A DNA stretch of 34,148 nt from Paenibacillus campinasensis (GCF_002272015.1 NZ_NPBY01000002.1:1-34148); one strand, 5' to 3'. Shown: positions 15,941 to 24,942, counted from the first letter of the stretch. A program made the numbers and translations. Notes: a model not told the origin generated them from the sequence alone.

Positions 15941-17654
15941 TCTCAAGGGGATCGCGGCTTCGGCCGGAATCGCGATTGCCCGGGCGTTCGTGCTGGAGCA
16001 TCCGGACTATTCCGTCAGCCGCAAAGACGTAAGCGATGTTCAGGCAGAGCTTGCGAAGCTGGATGATGCTCTGGCAAAGTCCCAGGCTGAGCTTGAGGAT
16101 ATCAAGGCCCGCACGCTTCAGGAGCTCGGGGAGAAGAAGGCTGAGATTTTCGAATCTCACCTTCTCATCCTGAATGATCCGGAGCTGATCGATCCGGTGA
16201 AGGAGAAGATTACCTCCGAATCGGTCAATGCGGAGTATGCGCTTAATGAAACGGCGTCTCAGTTCATTCAGATGTTCGAAAATATGAAAAGCGCCTATCT
16301 GCAAGAGCGTGCCGCCGATATGCGGGATGTGACCAAGCGCGTGCTCAAGCATCTGCTCGGTCTCAATTATGTGAACCCGTCCGAGATCAGTGAAGAAGTG
16401 GTTGTTGTCGCGGAGGATTTGACACCTTCCGATACAGCACAGCTGAACCGGAAATATGTAAAGGGCTTTACAACGAACATTGGCGGCCGTACATCGCACT
16501 CGGCAATCATGGCGCGTTCTCTTGAAATTCCTGCTGTCGTTGGCACCAAGAATGTGCTTTCCTCTGTTCAAAGCGGCGATCTGATCATCGTGGATGGACT
16601 GGAAGGCGATGTCATCATTAATCCTTCTGAGCAAACGGTAGCCGAGTATCGCGCGAAGCAGGAGGCATACGCCAAGCAGGTGGAAGAGTGGAGAAAGCTC
16701 CGTACCGAGCCTACCATCTCTCGTGATGGCGTCCATGTCGAGCTGGCTGCCAATATCGGAACTCCGAACGACGTTGCCGGCGTACTGGACAATGGCGGCG
16801 AGGGCGTAGGTCTGTATCGTACAGAGTTCCTGTACATGGGCAGAGACAAGCTTCCTTCTGAGGAAGTGCAGTACGTTGCGTATAAAACGGTGCTGGAAAA
16901 GATGGAAGGCAAGCCGGTCGTTGTCCGCACGCTGGATATCGGTGGTGACAAAGAGCTGCCGTATCTCGATCTTCCTAAAGAGATGAATCCGTTCCTTGGC
17001 TTCCGTGCGGTACGTCTGTGTTTGGAACGGCAGGATATTTTCAGAACGCAGCTACGCGCCTTGCTGCGTGCAAGCGTTCATGGTAATCTTCGGATCATGT
17101 TCCCGATGATCGCCACACTCGGAGAATTCCGCGAAGCGAAAGCGCTGCTGGAAGAAGAAAAAGCGAAGCTCGCAGCGGAAGGCATCCCGGTATCCGAGGA
17201 AATTCAGCTCGGTATTATGGTTGAAATTCCTTCGACGGCGGTTCTGGCCGATCAGTTTGCAAAAGAGGTTGATTTCTTCAGCATCGGCACAAACGATCTG
17301 ATCCAATATACAATGGCTGCTGACCGAATGAATGAGCGTGTGTCGTACTTGTACCAGCCGTACAATCCGGCCATTCTCCGCCTGGTCAAAATGGTAATTG
17401 ATGCTGCTCACCGTGAAGGCCGCTGGGTCGGCATGTGTGGAGAAATGGCTGGTGATTCCACCGCCATTCCGATTCTGCTCGGCCTCGGCTTGGATGAGTT
17501 CAGCATGAGCGCGACCTCGATTCTTCCGGCACGCAGCCAGATTCGCCGCCTGTCCCAGGCAGAGATGAAGGATCTTGCTGCACGGGCGCTTGAGATGAGC
17601 ACCGCTGAGGACGTTGTGGCCCTGGTGGACTCGATCTCTGCCTCCGCTGAATGA
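15933..17654 (+). CDS. ptsI: PTS enzyme I (phosphoenolpyruvate-protein phosphotransferase)
   Basis: A 573-residue cytoplasmic enzyme that takes phosphate from phosphoenolpyruvate and passes it to HPr. The phosphohistidine is His189 in [21 protein letters not shown], the same number as in B. subtilis. The C-terminal PEP-binding barrel contains [13 protein letters not shown], the [10 protein letters not shown] block, [34 protein letters not shown] and the active-site Cys in GMCGEMAG. The length is normal. ATG 15933 lies within the last codons of ptsH, so translation is coupled. A strong terminator follows. It serves every PTS permease in the cell. Confidence 0.97.
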   Translation: MSNLKGIAASAGIAIARAFVLEHPDYSVSRKDVSDVQAELAKLDDALAKSQAELEDIKARTLQELGEKKAEIFESHLLILNDPELIDPVKEKITSESVNAEYALNETASQFIQMFENMKSAYLQERAADMRDVTKRVLKHLLGLNYVNPSEISEEVVVVAEDLTPSDTAQLNRKYVKGFTTNIGGRTSHSAIMARSLEIPAVVGTKNVLSSVQSGDLIIVDGLEGDVIINPSEQTVAEYRAKQEAYAKQVEEWRKLRTEPTISRDGVHVELAANIGTPNDVAGVLDNGGEGVGLYRTEFLYMGRDKLPSEEVQYVAYKTVLEKMEGKPVVVRTLDIGGDKELPYLDLPKEMNPFLGFRAVRLCLERQDIFRTQLRALLRASVHGNLRIMFPMIATLGEFREAKALLEEEKAKLAAEGIPVSEEIQLGIMVEIPSTAVLADQFAKEVDFFSIGTNDLIQYTMAADRMNERVSYLYQPYNPAILRLVKMVIDAAHREGRWVGMCGEMAGDSTAIPILLGLGLDEFSMSATSILPARSQIRRLSQAEMKDLAARALEMSTAEDVVALVDSISASAE

Positions 17655-17720
17655 TGCTCTTTCGAGGCGTTTAGATGTCTCCATATCTTTTTTCCAACAA
17701 GTATGCTTTTTCTGTTTATA

Positions 17721-17753
17721 GCATCTGTCCTACCGGGACGGATGCTTTTTTTT
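17721..17753 (+). terminator. Terminator after ptsI
   Basis: GCATCTGTCC (17721-17730) pairs with GGACGGATGC (17736-17745) apart from one mismatch, followed by eight T. It ends the ptsGHI operon. Confidence 0.9.
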
Positions 17754-17786
17754 CTATAGCCGATAATCCGGGGCGGGCAGGCAACA

Positions 17787-17815
17787 GAGACAGCTTGGCA
17801 CGAACCTTGTATAAT
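17787..17815 (+). promoter_or_regulatory. Candidate pullulanase promoter
   Basis: A perfect TATAAT lies at 17810-17815. At 17-base spacing the -35 position reads GAGACA (17787-17792). TTGGCA at 17795 is too close to serve. The gap 17754-17980 holds this and a cre-like site. Confidence 0.45.
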
Positions 17816-17879
17816 GCCTAAATATAAGGTTATATGGGATGGACCCAAGCCGGATCAGGACATATGGCATACAATATCC

Positions 17880-17894
17880 TATGAAAGCGTTTCT
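17880..17894 (+). promoter_or_regulatory. cre-like site (CcpA operator candidate)
   Basis: ATGAAAGCGTTTCTT matches the consensus WTGNAANCGNWNNCW except at one position. It lies about 60 bases downstream of the likely transcription start, where it could repress by roadblock. Catabolite repression of a pullulanase fits the family. Confidence 0.45.
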
Positions 17895-17980
17895 TGCATT
17901 TCAGCTGCGAGAGGTCTGTCTTATGATTCAGGCGCCTATACTATGAAGTATATTCTAGTTTTAAAGTGACGGTGATAGTG

Positions 17981-20371
17981 ATGAATATGGACACGATCCC
18001 AAGCAGTGTCGAGGCGAAGCTCGGGGCTGTTTATCATAGTGAGGAGACTGCCTTTCATGTGTGGGCACCTACGGCTCCTCAGGTGACGCTCGTATTGTAC
18101 GAGGATGCTGGCGTCTACAATGAGGAAGGCAAGGTAACCGACCATGAAGGTGGTATGGAGTATGAGATGGTTCAGACACCAGACGGTGTATGGAGCGTCA
18201 AGGTCGCTGGAGATTTGCACGGCACCTATTATATGTACCGGATAGCGTGGGAGCAGGGACGCTATACCTATGCGGTCGATCCCTATGCGCGGGCAGTGTC
18301 AGCGAACGGCTGCCGCGGAGCCATCGTGGATCTGGCAAGAACGAACCCGCCGGGATGGGAGAACGATATCAAGCCACCGCTGCTGCAGCCTACCGATGCT
18401 GTTGTGTATGAGCTGCATGTACGCGACTTCTCGGTGGATGAGCATTCCGGCATGAAATATAAAGGGAAGTACAAGGCTTTTACCGAGACCGGACTTCGGG
18501 ATGCATACGGGAATGCGATAGGCGTTGATCATTTGGTTGAGCTGGGCATCACCCATGTGCATCTGCTGCCGGTGTTCGATTTCAGAACAGTCAACGAATT
18601 GGCAGACCCGGATGACCGCACGGGTGATATCTACAATTGGGGATATGATCCGCAGAACTATAACGTGCCGGAAGGGTCGTATGCAACAGACCCGGCGGAT
18701 CCGGCAGTGCGCATCCGGGAGCTTAAGGAAATGGTTCAGGCCCTCCACAAGCAAGGGATCCGGGTCGTGATGGATGTTGTCTACAATCACACCTATACCG
18801 TGGATGATGGACCTTTTGAGCCGATCGTTCCCGGATATTATTACCGACAAGATGCCAGCGGCCGTTTATCCAACGGCTCCGGTGTCGGAAACGAATTGGC
18901 TACCGAAAGACCGATGGTTCGCAAATTCATTAAAGATTCGCTGCGTTATTGGGCTGAGGAGTACCATATTGACGGCTTCCGGTTTGACCTGATGGCACTG
19001 ATCGACACGACAACGCTGGCTGACATTGCCGAGGAGCTTCGGCGCGAAGTGGACGAGACGATTATGCTGTATGGAGAACCTTGGACTGGCGGCGACAGCC
19101 CGCTTACAGAGCAGACCGTCAAGGGGACTCAGCGCGGAAAAGGCTTTGCCGTATTCAACGATCATTTCCGGCACGCCATCAAGGGAGATAATGACGGTGC
19201 GGGCAAGGGTTTTGCCACAGGCGCGGACTGGCACGAGGGAGCTGTTATTGAAGGGATGATGGGATCGATTCATGATTTTGCTCACGAAGCAAGTGAATCG
19301 GTCAATTATGTAACGGTCCATGACAATCTGAATCTGTGGGATAAAATTCTGGTGTCCCAAGGTTTAGCCGAAGAAGCAGGGCTGCTGCACATGGCAGAGG
19401 GAGAGCTGCCGGGCGGCGGGGATGTTCAGGGAGCGGTCACGGCGGCAGCGCCTTATAGCTGTGTGGATCCGGCCAATCCGCTTGCTTCCATGGCGGTCCG
19501 GCGCGCAGTGCTGGCGAACGGCATCGTTCTTCTCTCGCAGGGCATCCCTCTGCTCCATGCTGGTGACGAGCTTCTTCGTACGAAATATGGCGATCATAAC
19601 AGCTACCGAAGCGGAGATGCAATCAACGCGATCCGTTGGGAAAATAAGCAGCGATTCCGGGCGGTATTTGACTATTACAAGGGGTTAATCACGCTGCGCA
19701 AACAATATCCGGTATTTCGAATGTCAGCAAGAGACAGGATCGAGCAGCATGTGGAGGTGCTGCGCTCGAGTGACCAGCTGATTGTGCTTCGTTTGACGGA
19801 GCCGGAGCTGCCGATCGAATTGAATCCGCCGGGCGATCACAGCGGGGGAGCGCAGATGGTGGTCATCATCAACGGGAATGCATCCGATATGAAGGTGGAG
19901 CTTCCGCCCAGCCCGTCCATGTGGGGGATTCTCGCAGATGACCGCTGCGCGGGGGCCGAACCATTTGCTGTAGTGAACGGTGCTGATGTCATCGTTCCTG
20001 GGCTGTCGATCATGGTGCTGCGGGAAGAGGTGACGCAGCCGAAAACCCGGCTGACCCGGATTGAGCTGGAATATGAACGCGATGATCAAGCCTATGATGG
20101 CTGGAATGTGTGGGTATGGGGCACAGGCGTGCGCGATGGCCGGATTGATTTTACGCGGCTGCATAACGGCAAGGCGGTGGCGGTTTTCCATGCTGCTGAA
20201 GGTGTGAGTCGGGTCGGATGCATCGTCAGATATAAGGAGTGGGAAGATCGCGAGGGAGAGCATGACCGGTATATGGAGATTCCGCCGGGTGTCCAGCATG
20301 TCAAATGGAGGGTTCGCAGCGGCGAAGCCGGGTGGGAGCCGGAAGTGCCTCGGCCGGATATGGCAAGCTAG
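17981..20371 (+). CDS. pulA: Type I pullulanase
   Basis: A 796-residue GH13 debranching enzyme that hydrolyses alpha-1,6 bonds of pullulan and branched maltodextrins. The type I hallmark YNWGYDPQNYNVPEGSY is present. The four GH13 regions are VVMDVVYNH, GFRFDLMAL (nucleophile Asp336), YGEPW (acid/base Glu366) and VHDN (Asp448). An N-terminal CBM48-like domain (FHVWAPTAPQVTLVLY) precedes the barrel. The last ~100 residues (about 688-790, with YDGWNVWVWG) look like a CBM41/PUD carbohydrate-binding module, unusual at this end. No signal peptide is visible, so it is probably intracellular. ATG 17981 is preferred over GTG 17966, but ribosome sites are weak for both. Confidence 0.93.
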   Translation: MNMDTIPSSVEAKLGAVYHSEETAFHVWAPTAPQVTLVLYEDAGVYNEEGKVTDHEGGMEYEMVQTPDGVWSVKVAGDLHGTYYMYRIAWEQGRYTYAVDPYARAVSANGCRGAIVDLARTNPPGWENDIKPPLLQPTDAVVYELHVRDFSVDEHSGMKYKGKYKAFTETGLRDAYGNAIGVDHLVELGITHVHLLPVFDFRTVNELADPDDRTGDIYNWGYDPQNYNVPEGSYATDPADPAVRIRELKEMVQALHKQGIRVVMDVVYNHTYTVDDGPFEPIVPGYYYRQDASGRLSNGSGVGNELATERPMVRKFIKDSLRYWAEEYHIDGFRFDLMALIDTTTLADIAEELRREVDETIMLYGEPWTGGDSPLTEQTVKGTQRGKGFAVFNDHFRHAIKGDNDGAGKGFATGADWHEGAVIEGMMGSIHDFAHEASESVNYVTVHDNLNLWDKILVSQGLAEEAGLLHMAEGELPGGGDVQGAVTAAAPYSCVDPANPLASMAVRRAVLANGIVLLSQGIPLLHAGDELLRTKYGDHNSYRSGDAINAIRWENKQRFRAVFDYYKGLITLRKQYPVFRMSARDRIEQHVEVLRSSDQLIVLRLTEPELPIELNPPGDHSGGAQMVVIINGNASDMKVELPPSPSMWGILADDRCAGAEPFAVVNGADVIVPGLSIMVLREEVTQPKTRLTRIELEYERDDQAYDGWNVWVWGTGVRDGRIDFTRLHNGKAVAVFHAAEGVSRVGCIVRYKEWEDREGEHDRYMEIPPGVQHVKWRVRSGEAGWEPEVPRPDMAS

Positions 20372-20502
20372 CAAGACCCGTGTTTTCTATCCAATCCGGC
20401 AAGAAAGTATCACATTCAACGAGAAGACATGCATGGAAGGGATGGATGATCCGGACTCCGGGGAAGAATGAACGCGGAGACCAATCTGTGTGTCAGCGTA
20501 AG

Positions 20503-20548
20503 CAAAAGCCCTCATCTTCATTAGAAGGTAAGGGCTTTTGATGTTTTT
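20503..20548 (+). terminator. Terminator after the pullulanase
   Basis: CAAAAGCCCT (20503-20512) pairs perfectly with AGGGCTTTTG (20531-20540), followed by ATGTTTTT. The 130 bases between pulA and this hairpin show no gene. Confidence 0.75.
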
Positions 20549-20632
20549 CGTGGATGTGGAAAAAACTGATTCATGGCCGTACGGTGCGGGTAATTATTCG
20601 TTAGACTTGTTTTCAGAAGGAGGATATAATTT

Positions 20633-21250
20633 ATGTCGTCAAAAGGAAACAATGTTCAACTTAAAGCCGAACTCCGGACGGAGTTTACCCGTGCATCCCG
20701 TCGCAGAATCCGTGAAGGCGGAGGGGTACCGGCTGTCGTATACGGCGCGCAATCCGAGAGCATTCCGGTTGCCGTTAATCTGAAGGAGACATCCAAACTG
20801 TTTGTAACAGGACGTTCGGAGGTATTCCATCTTGATGTGGCCGGAAAGGGTTCAGTTCCCGTTCTGATTAAAGATGTTCAGAAAAGCCGCGGGGATGTCG
20901 CCCATATCGATTTTTTGCGAGTTTCGATGAACAAGCCGGTTCGTGTCAGCATTCCTGTCGAATATAAAGGAACGGCTGCAGGAACCAAAACAGGAGGCAT
21001 TCTGCAGACGCAGGTAACGGAAGTGGAGGTGGAAGGACTTCCGTCCGATCTGCCGACCACGCTGGAGGCCGATGTATCCGCGCTGGAGGTTGGAGACAAG
21101 CTTACGGTGGCTGATTTGCACATTCCGGAAGGTGTAACCGTCGTTGCATCAGAAGAGGAAGTGCTGGTCAGCGTCATCGTCCCTCGTGCCGTCTCGGCGG
21201 CTGAAGAAGTGGCTGAGGGCGAGCAGGAAATCGCTGCTTCCGAAGAATAA
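20633..21250 (+). CDS. ctc: General stress protein Ctc / ribosomal protein bL25
   Basis: A 205-residue long-form L25 that binds 5S rRNA on the large ribosomal subunit. The N-terminal L25 domain (about 1-95) carries SRRRIREGGGVPAVVYG and DVAHIDFLRVSMNKPV. The C-terminal TL5/CTC beta domain (about 100-190) includes TQVTEVEVEGLPSDLPTTLEADVS, and an acidic Glu-rich tail follows. ATG 20633 has a strong AAGGAGG nine bases upstream. In B. subtilis ctc is SigB-dependent; I found only a poor SigB-like match here. It stands alone, without the pth gene that often follows. Confidence 0.95.
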   Translation: MSSKGNNVQLKAELRTEFTRASRRRIREGGGVPAVVYGAQSESIPVAVNLKETSKLFVTGRSEVFHLDVAGKGSVPVLIKDVQKSRGDVAHIDFLRVSMNKPVRVSIPVEYKGTAAGTKTGGILQTQVTEVEVEGLPSDLPTTLEADVSALEVGDKLTVADLHIPEGVTVVASEEEVLVSVIVPRAVSAAEEVAEGEQEIAASEE

Positions 21251-21283
21251 GAGAGGCCATAATCAACATCACAACTCAAGTAT

Positions 21284-21330
21284 AAAGGTCGAAGGCCGGC
21301 TCGGTTCAGAGCGGGAGGCTTCGACCTTTT
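21284..21330 (+). terminator. Terminator after ctc
   Basis: AAAGGTCGAAG (21284-21294) pairs with CTTCGACCTTT (21319-21329), followed by a short T run. It closely resembles the terminator at 9569-9615. Confidence 0.85.
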
Positions 21331-21371
21331 GGTGTTTCAAGCGCAGACGGGTGTCCTCTCCTGCGGCTGGT

Positions 21372-22262
21372 TTAGGGTTGCTGCTGCTCCTCTGGCATCC
21401 TCTGATTGTTCGAGGGTGTGCTGCCGAAGTACTTTTCCCATATTGCTGCATAAGTGCCGTCACTTTTCATCGTCAGCAGGGCGTTGTCGATGGCGGCAAG
21501 CAGATCGTTGTTGCCTTTGGTCATCGCAGCACACACCTGGTACACATGATCAGAGGACTGCACGGTACGCAGCTTCCTATCCGGAAACTGCAGCATCAGG
21601 TTGGCCGCTGATAAGTTGTCCATGACGGCGGCGTCTACCGCGCCCTCCATTAATTGCCGGGCCCCCTGTTCTGCATGCTGGACCTCTCTGATATCTGCGC
21701 CGATCTGTTCGGCTATATCTCTATAGCTTCCTACGATGGGGACGGCAGTTCGCTGCCCCTTCAGATCAGAGAAGGAACGGATGCGGGTCTCCTCATCGCG
21801 AACGACAACCACTGGAAACGAGGTCATGTAAGCATGGGAGAAATCGTACAGCTGCCTGCGATCGTCCCGGACTGCAATCTCGTCGAATACAACATCATAT
21901 ACTCCTTCGCTCAGACCGGGAAGCAGCTGCTCCCAGCTCATCTCTATGAATTCCGGATTCAGCTCCATATGGTATGCCACTTCTTCGGCAATATCAACAT
22001 CAAAGCCTTTCAACCTTCCTTCCGCATCATGGTAGCTGAACGGGGGATAGTCGCGCTCAATGCCGATACGAAGCGTTCCGCGTTCGACCGCATCCTGCAG
22101 CAAGCCCCCGGTGTTGATCCGGTAAGGTCTTACGCCCATATTGGGCGTTGGCACACGATCATGGGAACGGGGGACACATCCTGGCAGCAGCATACAGGTT
22201 AAGACTAACAACAGGATGATGTTCATGTACCATCTCCTGCTTCTGCTTCCTCTTCCGCTCAT
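21372..22262 (-). CDS. Family 3 solute-binding lipoprotein (amino-acid type), orphan
   Basis: A 296-residue extracellular lipoprotein. A lysine/arginine head and hydrophobic segment end in the lipobox LLPGC, so the mature protein would be anchored by lipidated Cys. The mature part has the type II periplasmic-binding fold of polar amino-acid receptors: GTLRIGIERDYPPFSYHDAEGRLKGFDVDIAEEVA, VVFDEIAVRDDR, and KSDGTYAAIWEKYFG near the end. ATG 22262 has AAGGAAGG seven bases upstream; the GTG at 22289 lies ahead of that site. The tail is Gln-rich. No ABC permease or ATPase gene is adjacent, so its partner is elsewhere or it senses rather than transports. The ligand is unknown. Confidence 0.88.
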   Translation of the reverse strand: MSGRGSRSRRWYMNIILLLVLTCMLLPGCVPRSHDRVPTPNMGVRPYRINTGGLLQDAVERGTLRIGIERDYPPFSYHDAEGRLKGFDVDIAEEVAYHMELNPEFIEMSWEQLLPGLSEGVYDVVFDEIAVRDDRRQLYDFSHAYMTSFPVVVVRDEETRIRSFSDLKGQRTAVPIVGSYRDIAEQIGADIREVQHAEQGARQLMEGAVDAAVMDNLSAANLMLQFPDRKLRTVQSSDHVYQVCAAMTKGNNDLLAAIDNALLTMKSDGTYAAIWEKYFGSTPSNNQRMPEEQQQP

Positions 22263-22387
22263 ATCGATACCTTCCTTTCTGTCGTTCACGGTCCATCATT
22301 ATGGTCCATGGCATGGGGTCACAGGTTAGGATACCCCAACCGATGGCAAGGAATTCGCAACCAGTCTATAAGGGGAATCAAGGCATA

Positions 22388-22433
22388 ATAAAAAGCCCGC
22401 AATGAGGCTGAAATGCAGCATCATTACGGGCTT
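22388..22433 (-). terminator. Terminator of the kdu operon
   Basis: On the minus strand AGCCCGTAATGA pairs with TCATTGCGGGCT (one mismatch), followed by TTTTTAT. It separates kduD from the downstream solute-binding gene. Confidence 0.85.
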
Positions 22434-22459
22434 GTGCTCCTTAACGAAAATGATATAGT

Positions 22460-23212
22460 CTATCGTGCCATCCAGCCGCCATCTACACATAGAATGTGGC
22501 CGTTCATATAATCCGAAGCGGAAGAGGCCAGGAAGACGGCAGGGCCTCCGATATCCTCAGGTTTTCCCCAGCGTCCTGCAGGAATTCGGTCGGTGATGGA
22601 CTTATGACGTTCAGGATCCTGACGAATCTGAGCGGTGTTGTCCGTTTCGATATAACCTGGCGCGATGCCGTTGACCTGTACGCCGCCAGCTGCCCATTCA
22701 TTCGCAAACGCTTTCGTTAATCCGGCTACGCCATGCTTGCTGGCGGTGTATCCCGGAACGTTGATGCCGCCCTGGTAGGACAGCATGGAGCAGATATTGA
22801 TGATTTTTCCACTGCCCCGCTCAAGCATATGCTTGCCGGCAATTTGGGACAACAGAAACACCGAATTCAAATTCAGATCGATCACGTCAAACCAATCCTG
22901 GGCGCTATGATCCTTGGCTGGTGTGCGGCGGATGATGCCGGCGTTGTTCACCAAAATGTCCACGTGGCCCGTCAGCTCCAGCGCTTGATCGAAGGTCGCT
23001 TGCAGCTTCGTGTGGTCGCTGAGATCGACGCTGATTTCGGATGCTTTTCTTCCAACGGACTCAATCTTGTCTATCGTCTCCTTGCTGCTGCTCATGGACA
23101 CAGCCACAATATCTGCGCCTGCTTCAGCCAGCGCGATGGCGATGCCCTGACCGAGCCCGCGGGCGGCCCCGGTAACGATGGCCGTTTTGCCAAACAAATC
23201 AAACAAATGCAT
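22460..23212 (-). CDS. kduD: 2-dehydro-3-deoxy-D-gluconate 5-dehydrogenase
   Basis: A 250-residue classical short-chain dehydrogenase that reduces 2,5-diketo-3-deoxygluconate to 2-keto-3-deoxygluconate in pectin/unsaturated-uronate catabolism. The NAD motif TGAARGLGQG, the NNAG motif, the Ser in NICSMLSYQGG and the catalytic YTASK are present. The C-terminal blocks VNGIAPGYIETDNT, DRIPAGRWGKPEDI and ASDYMNGHILCVDGGW match E. coli KduD closely. ATG 23212 gives the family length; a GTG four codons upstream almost touches GAGGAG and is less likely. It is the last gene of kduI-deoR-kduD on the minus strand. Confidence 0.93.
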   Translation of the reverse strand: MHLFDLFGKTAIVTGAARGLGQGIAIALAEAGADIVAVSMSSSKETIDKIESVGRKASEISVDLSDHTKLQATFDQALELTGHVDILVNNAGIIRRTPAKDHSAQDWFDVIDLNLNSVFLLSQIAGKHMLERGSGKIINICSMLSYQGGINVPGYTASKHGVAGLTKAFANEWAAGGVQVNGIAPGYIETDNTAQIRQDPERHKSITDRIPAGRWGKPEDIGGPAVFLASSASDYMNGHILCVDGGWMAR

Positions 23213-23247
23213 GGCCGTACACACTCCTCGTCTTTTTCAATCTAGAA

Positions 23248-24012
23248 CTATTGCATAATCAATACTCCAGTTTCAAGGTAGGCTGCTGCTGTAGCCGCCT
23301 CCAGTCCCCGGTTTGTAATAATGGCGGTTAGCTCTTTCAAGGATGCGAAGGTTCTAAGGGCGGTTTGTCCGAATTTATGATGATCGACAACGGCATATAC
23401 CTCACGCGAGGTCTCCACCAGTGCCCGCTTGAAATCGAGCAAATCCCCCGTATATATCGAAAGTCCATGTTCAGGATGAACCCCGGTTGCCGAGATAAAG
23501 GCTTTTTGAATATTAAGCTGACGAACGTAGGCTGCGCCCTCCGGGCCTGCCAGCATGTTGCGGACACGGTAACCGCCGGGAACGACAAGCCGGATGTTGT
23601 TCTTGGACGCAAGTTCACTGATGATGTACACATCATTGGTGATGACAGTCAATGACTCGTTCTGGAGCTGACGCGCGATTTCGAGCGTAGTGCTTCCTCC
23701 GTCCAATGCTACAATGTCGCCGGGGTGTATGCACGCTGCCGCCTTTTGAGCAATCTCGAGTTTCTCATCCGCATGTTTGGTAAGCGGCTCTTGGGACGGA
23801 AGGATGCCAAAATGCTCCTTCTGCGCGAGCACGGCTCCGCCATGCACACGCGTAATCAGCCCCTGCTCCTCCAGCTTGGATAAGTCCTCGCGAATCGTTT
23901 TCCCAGTGACCTCCAGGCGCTCGCTCAGCTCCGCAACGGTGACCTCTTTCTCGGTTAACAGATATTCCATTATTTTCTCGTAACGTCGTATCGGGTTCAT
24001 CTGAATTCTCAT
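23248..24012 (-). CDS. DeoR-family regulator, probable kdu operon repressor
   Basis: A 254-residue DeoR-family protein. An N-terminal winged helix (RRYEKIMEYLLTEKEVTVAELSERLEVTGKTIREDLSKLEEQGLITRVHGGAV) is followed by the DeoR C-terminal sugar-phosphate sensor with DGGSTTLEIARQL and TNDV. It sits between kduI and kduD on the same strand with short gaps, so it is probably autoregulated with them. Control of the kdu genes is inferred from position; in B. subtilis that job is done by the unrelated LacI-type KdgR. ATG 24012 is used, but ATG 24000 (MNPIRR) is equally plausible since neither ribosome site is ideal. A uronate intermediate is the likely ligand. Confidence 0.88.
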   Translation of the reverse strand: MRIQMNPIRRYEKIMEYLLTEKEVTVAELSERLEVTGKTIREDLSKLEEQGLITRVHGGAVLAQKEHFGILPSQEPLTKHADEKLEIAQKAAACIHPGDIVALDGGSTTLEIARQLQNESLTVITNDVYIISELASKNNIRLVVPGGYRVRNMLAGPEGAAYVRQLNIQKAFISATGVHPEHGLSIYTGDLLDFKRALVETSREVYAVVDHHKFGQTALRTFASLKELTAIITNRGLEAATAAAYLETGVLIMQ

Positions 24013-24040
24013 CTTCTTCCGTCGGTATTGATGTTCCTCT

Positions 24041-24874
24041 CTATTGTAATTCCTTCATCGACACAGGGTCCATATCATCGTATTTTTTATTGTCACCGGC
24101 CATGCCCCAAATAAATGTGTAGTTGCTGGTTCCTACGCCACTGTGGATCGACCAGCTCGGGGAGATGACAGCCTGCTCATTGCGCATAACGATATGGCGT
24201 GTTTCCGACGGCTGACCCATCAGATGGAAGACAACCGCATCTTCCGGCAGGTCAAAATACATATAAGCCTCCATACGGCGCGGATGCGTATGAGCTGGCA
24301 TCGTATTCCACATGCTGCCTTCCTTCAGCAGCGTCATGCCCATCACAAGCTGGGAGCTTTGGATGCCGTTCTGATGAATGAAGCGGTAGATGACACGGTC
24401 ATTGGAATTTTTGAAGCTGCCGAGGGCGCTGGAGTCGGCTTCCTCCAATGTCGCCTTCACGGTAGGGAACTCCTTGTGAGCCGGAGCCGAGTTGAGATAA
24501 AATTTGGCCGGATTATGCGGATCATGGCTGGTGAATTTGACTTCCTTGGTGCCCATTCCAACGTACAGACATTCCTTATGGTTCAGCTCGTACGCGGTTC
24601 CGTCTGCGGTGACGGTCCCCGTCCCGCCAACATTGATAATGCCGATTTCTCTGCGCTCCAGGAAAAAGCCGACACCAAGCTCCTTCATATCGGTCTCCAG
24701 CTTGACTTCCTCCCGGACCGGCAAGGCACCGCCGATAATCAGTCTGTCTTCATGCGTAAGGACAAGCTCAAGCTTATCAGCGGTAAACAGGGTCGGGATA
24801 TGAAATTCCTTGCGAAGCCGAGCCGTGTCGAATTGTTTCACTTCCTGCGGATGTGAGGCATAACGTCTTTCCAT
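24041..24874 (-). CDS. kduI: 5-keto-4-deoxyuronate isomerase
   Basis: A 277-residue cupin enzyme that isomerises 5-keto-4-deoxyuronate to 2,5-diketo-3-deoxygluconate in the breakdown of unsaturated uronates from pectin or glycosaminoglycans. The zinc ligands match E. coli KduI: His195, His197 and Glu202 in AHTHPRRMEAYMYF, and His244 in SWSIHSG. FLERREIGIINVGG and MGQPSETRHIVMRNEQAVISPSWS are also near identical. ATG 24874 with AAAGGAGAGG upstream gives the exact family length; the frame is open further upstream, but that part overlaps the operator region. It is the first gene of the minus-strand kdu unit. Confidence 0.96.
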   Translation of the reverse strand: MERRYASHPQEVKQFDTARLRKEFHIPTLFTADKLELVLTHEDRLIIGGALPVREEVKLETDMKELGVGFFLERREIGIINVGGTGTVTADGTAYELNHKECLYVGMGTKEVKFTSHDPHNPAKFYLNSAPAHKEFPTVKATLEEADSSALGSFKNSNDRVIYRFIHQNGIQSSQLVMGMTLLKEGSMWNTMPAHTHPRRMEAYMYFDLPEDAVVFHLMGQPSETRHIVMRNEQAVISPSWSIHSGVGTSNYTFIWGMAGDNKKYDDMDPVSMKELQ

Positions 24875-24900
24875 AATGAAGATCCTCTCCTTTGGAACTG

Positions 24901-24942
24901 ATTTAGGTTCATATATGTACAAATTACTCCATTTAGGTTCAT
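24901..24942. promoter_or_regulatory. Paired 12-bp direct repeats upstream of kduI (operator candidates)
   Basis: ATTTAGGTTCAT occurs identically at 24901-24912 and 24931-24942, exactly 30 bases apart (about three helical turns). A degenerate copy in the opposite orientation (ATGAACTCAAAA) begins near 24965. They lie between the kduI start and its -10 candidate, where a repressor would act. The kdu-linked DeoR protein is the obvious binder, by inference. Confidence 0.5.
24909..24924. promoter_or_regulatory. AraR-like site before kduI
   Basis: TCATATATGTACAAAT has one perfect AraR half-site (GTACAAAT) and a degenerate other half, matching 11 of 16 positions of ATTTGTACGTACAAAT. It sits between the two direct repeats. 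It may be coincidental. Confidence 0.25.

Noticed and set aside
20568..20593. SigB-like promoter (GATTCA-N14-GGGTAA) before ctc
   Set aside because: The -35 half is a poor match and SigB is not expected in this lineage; not strong enough to call.
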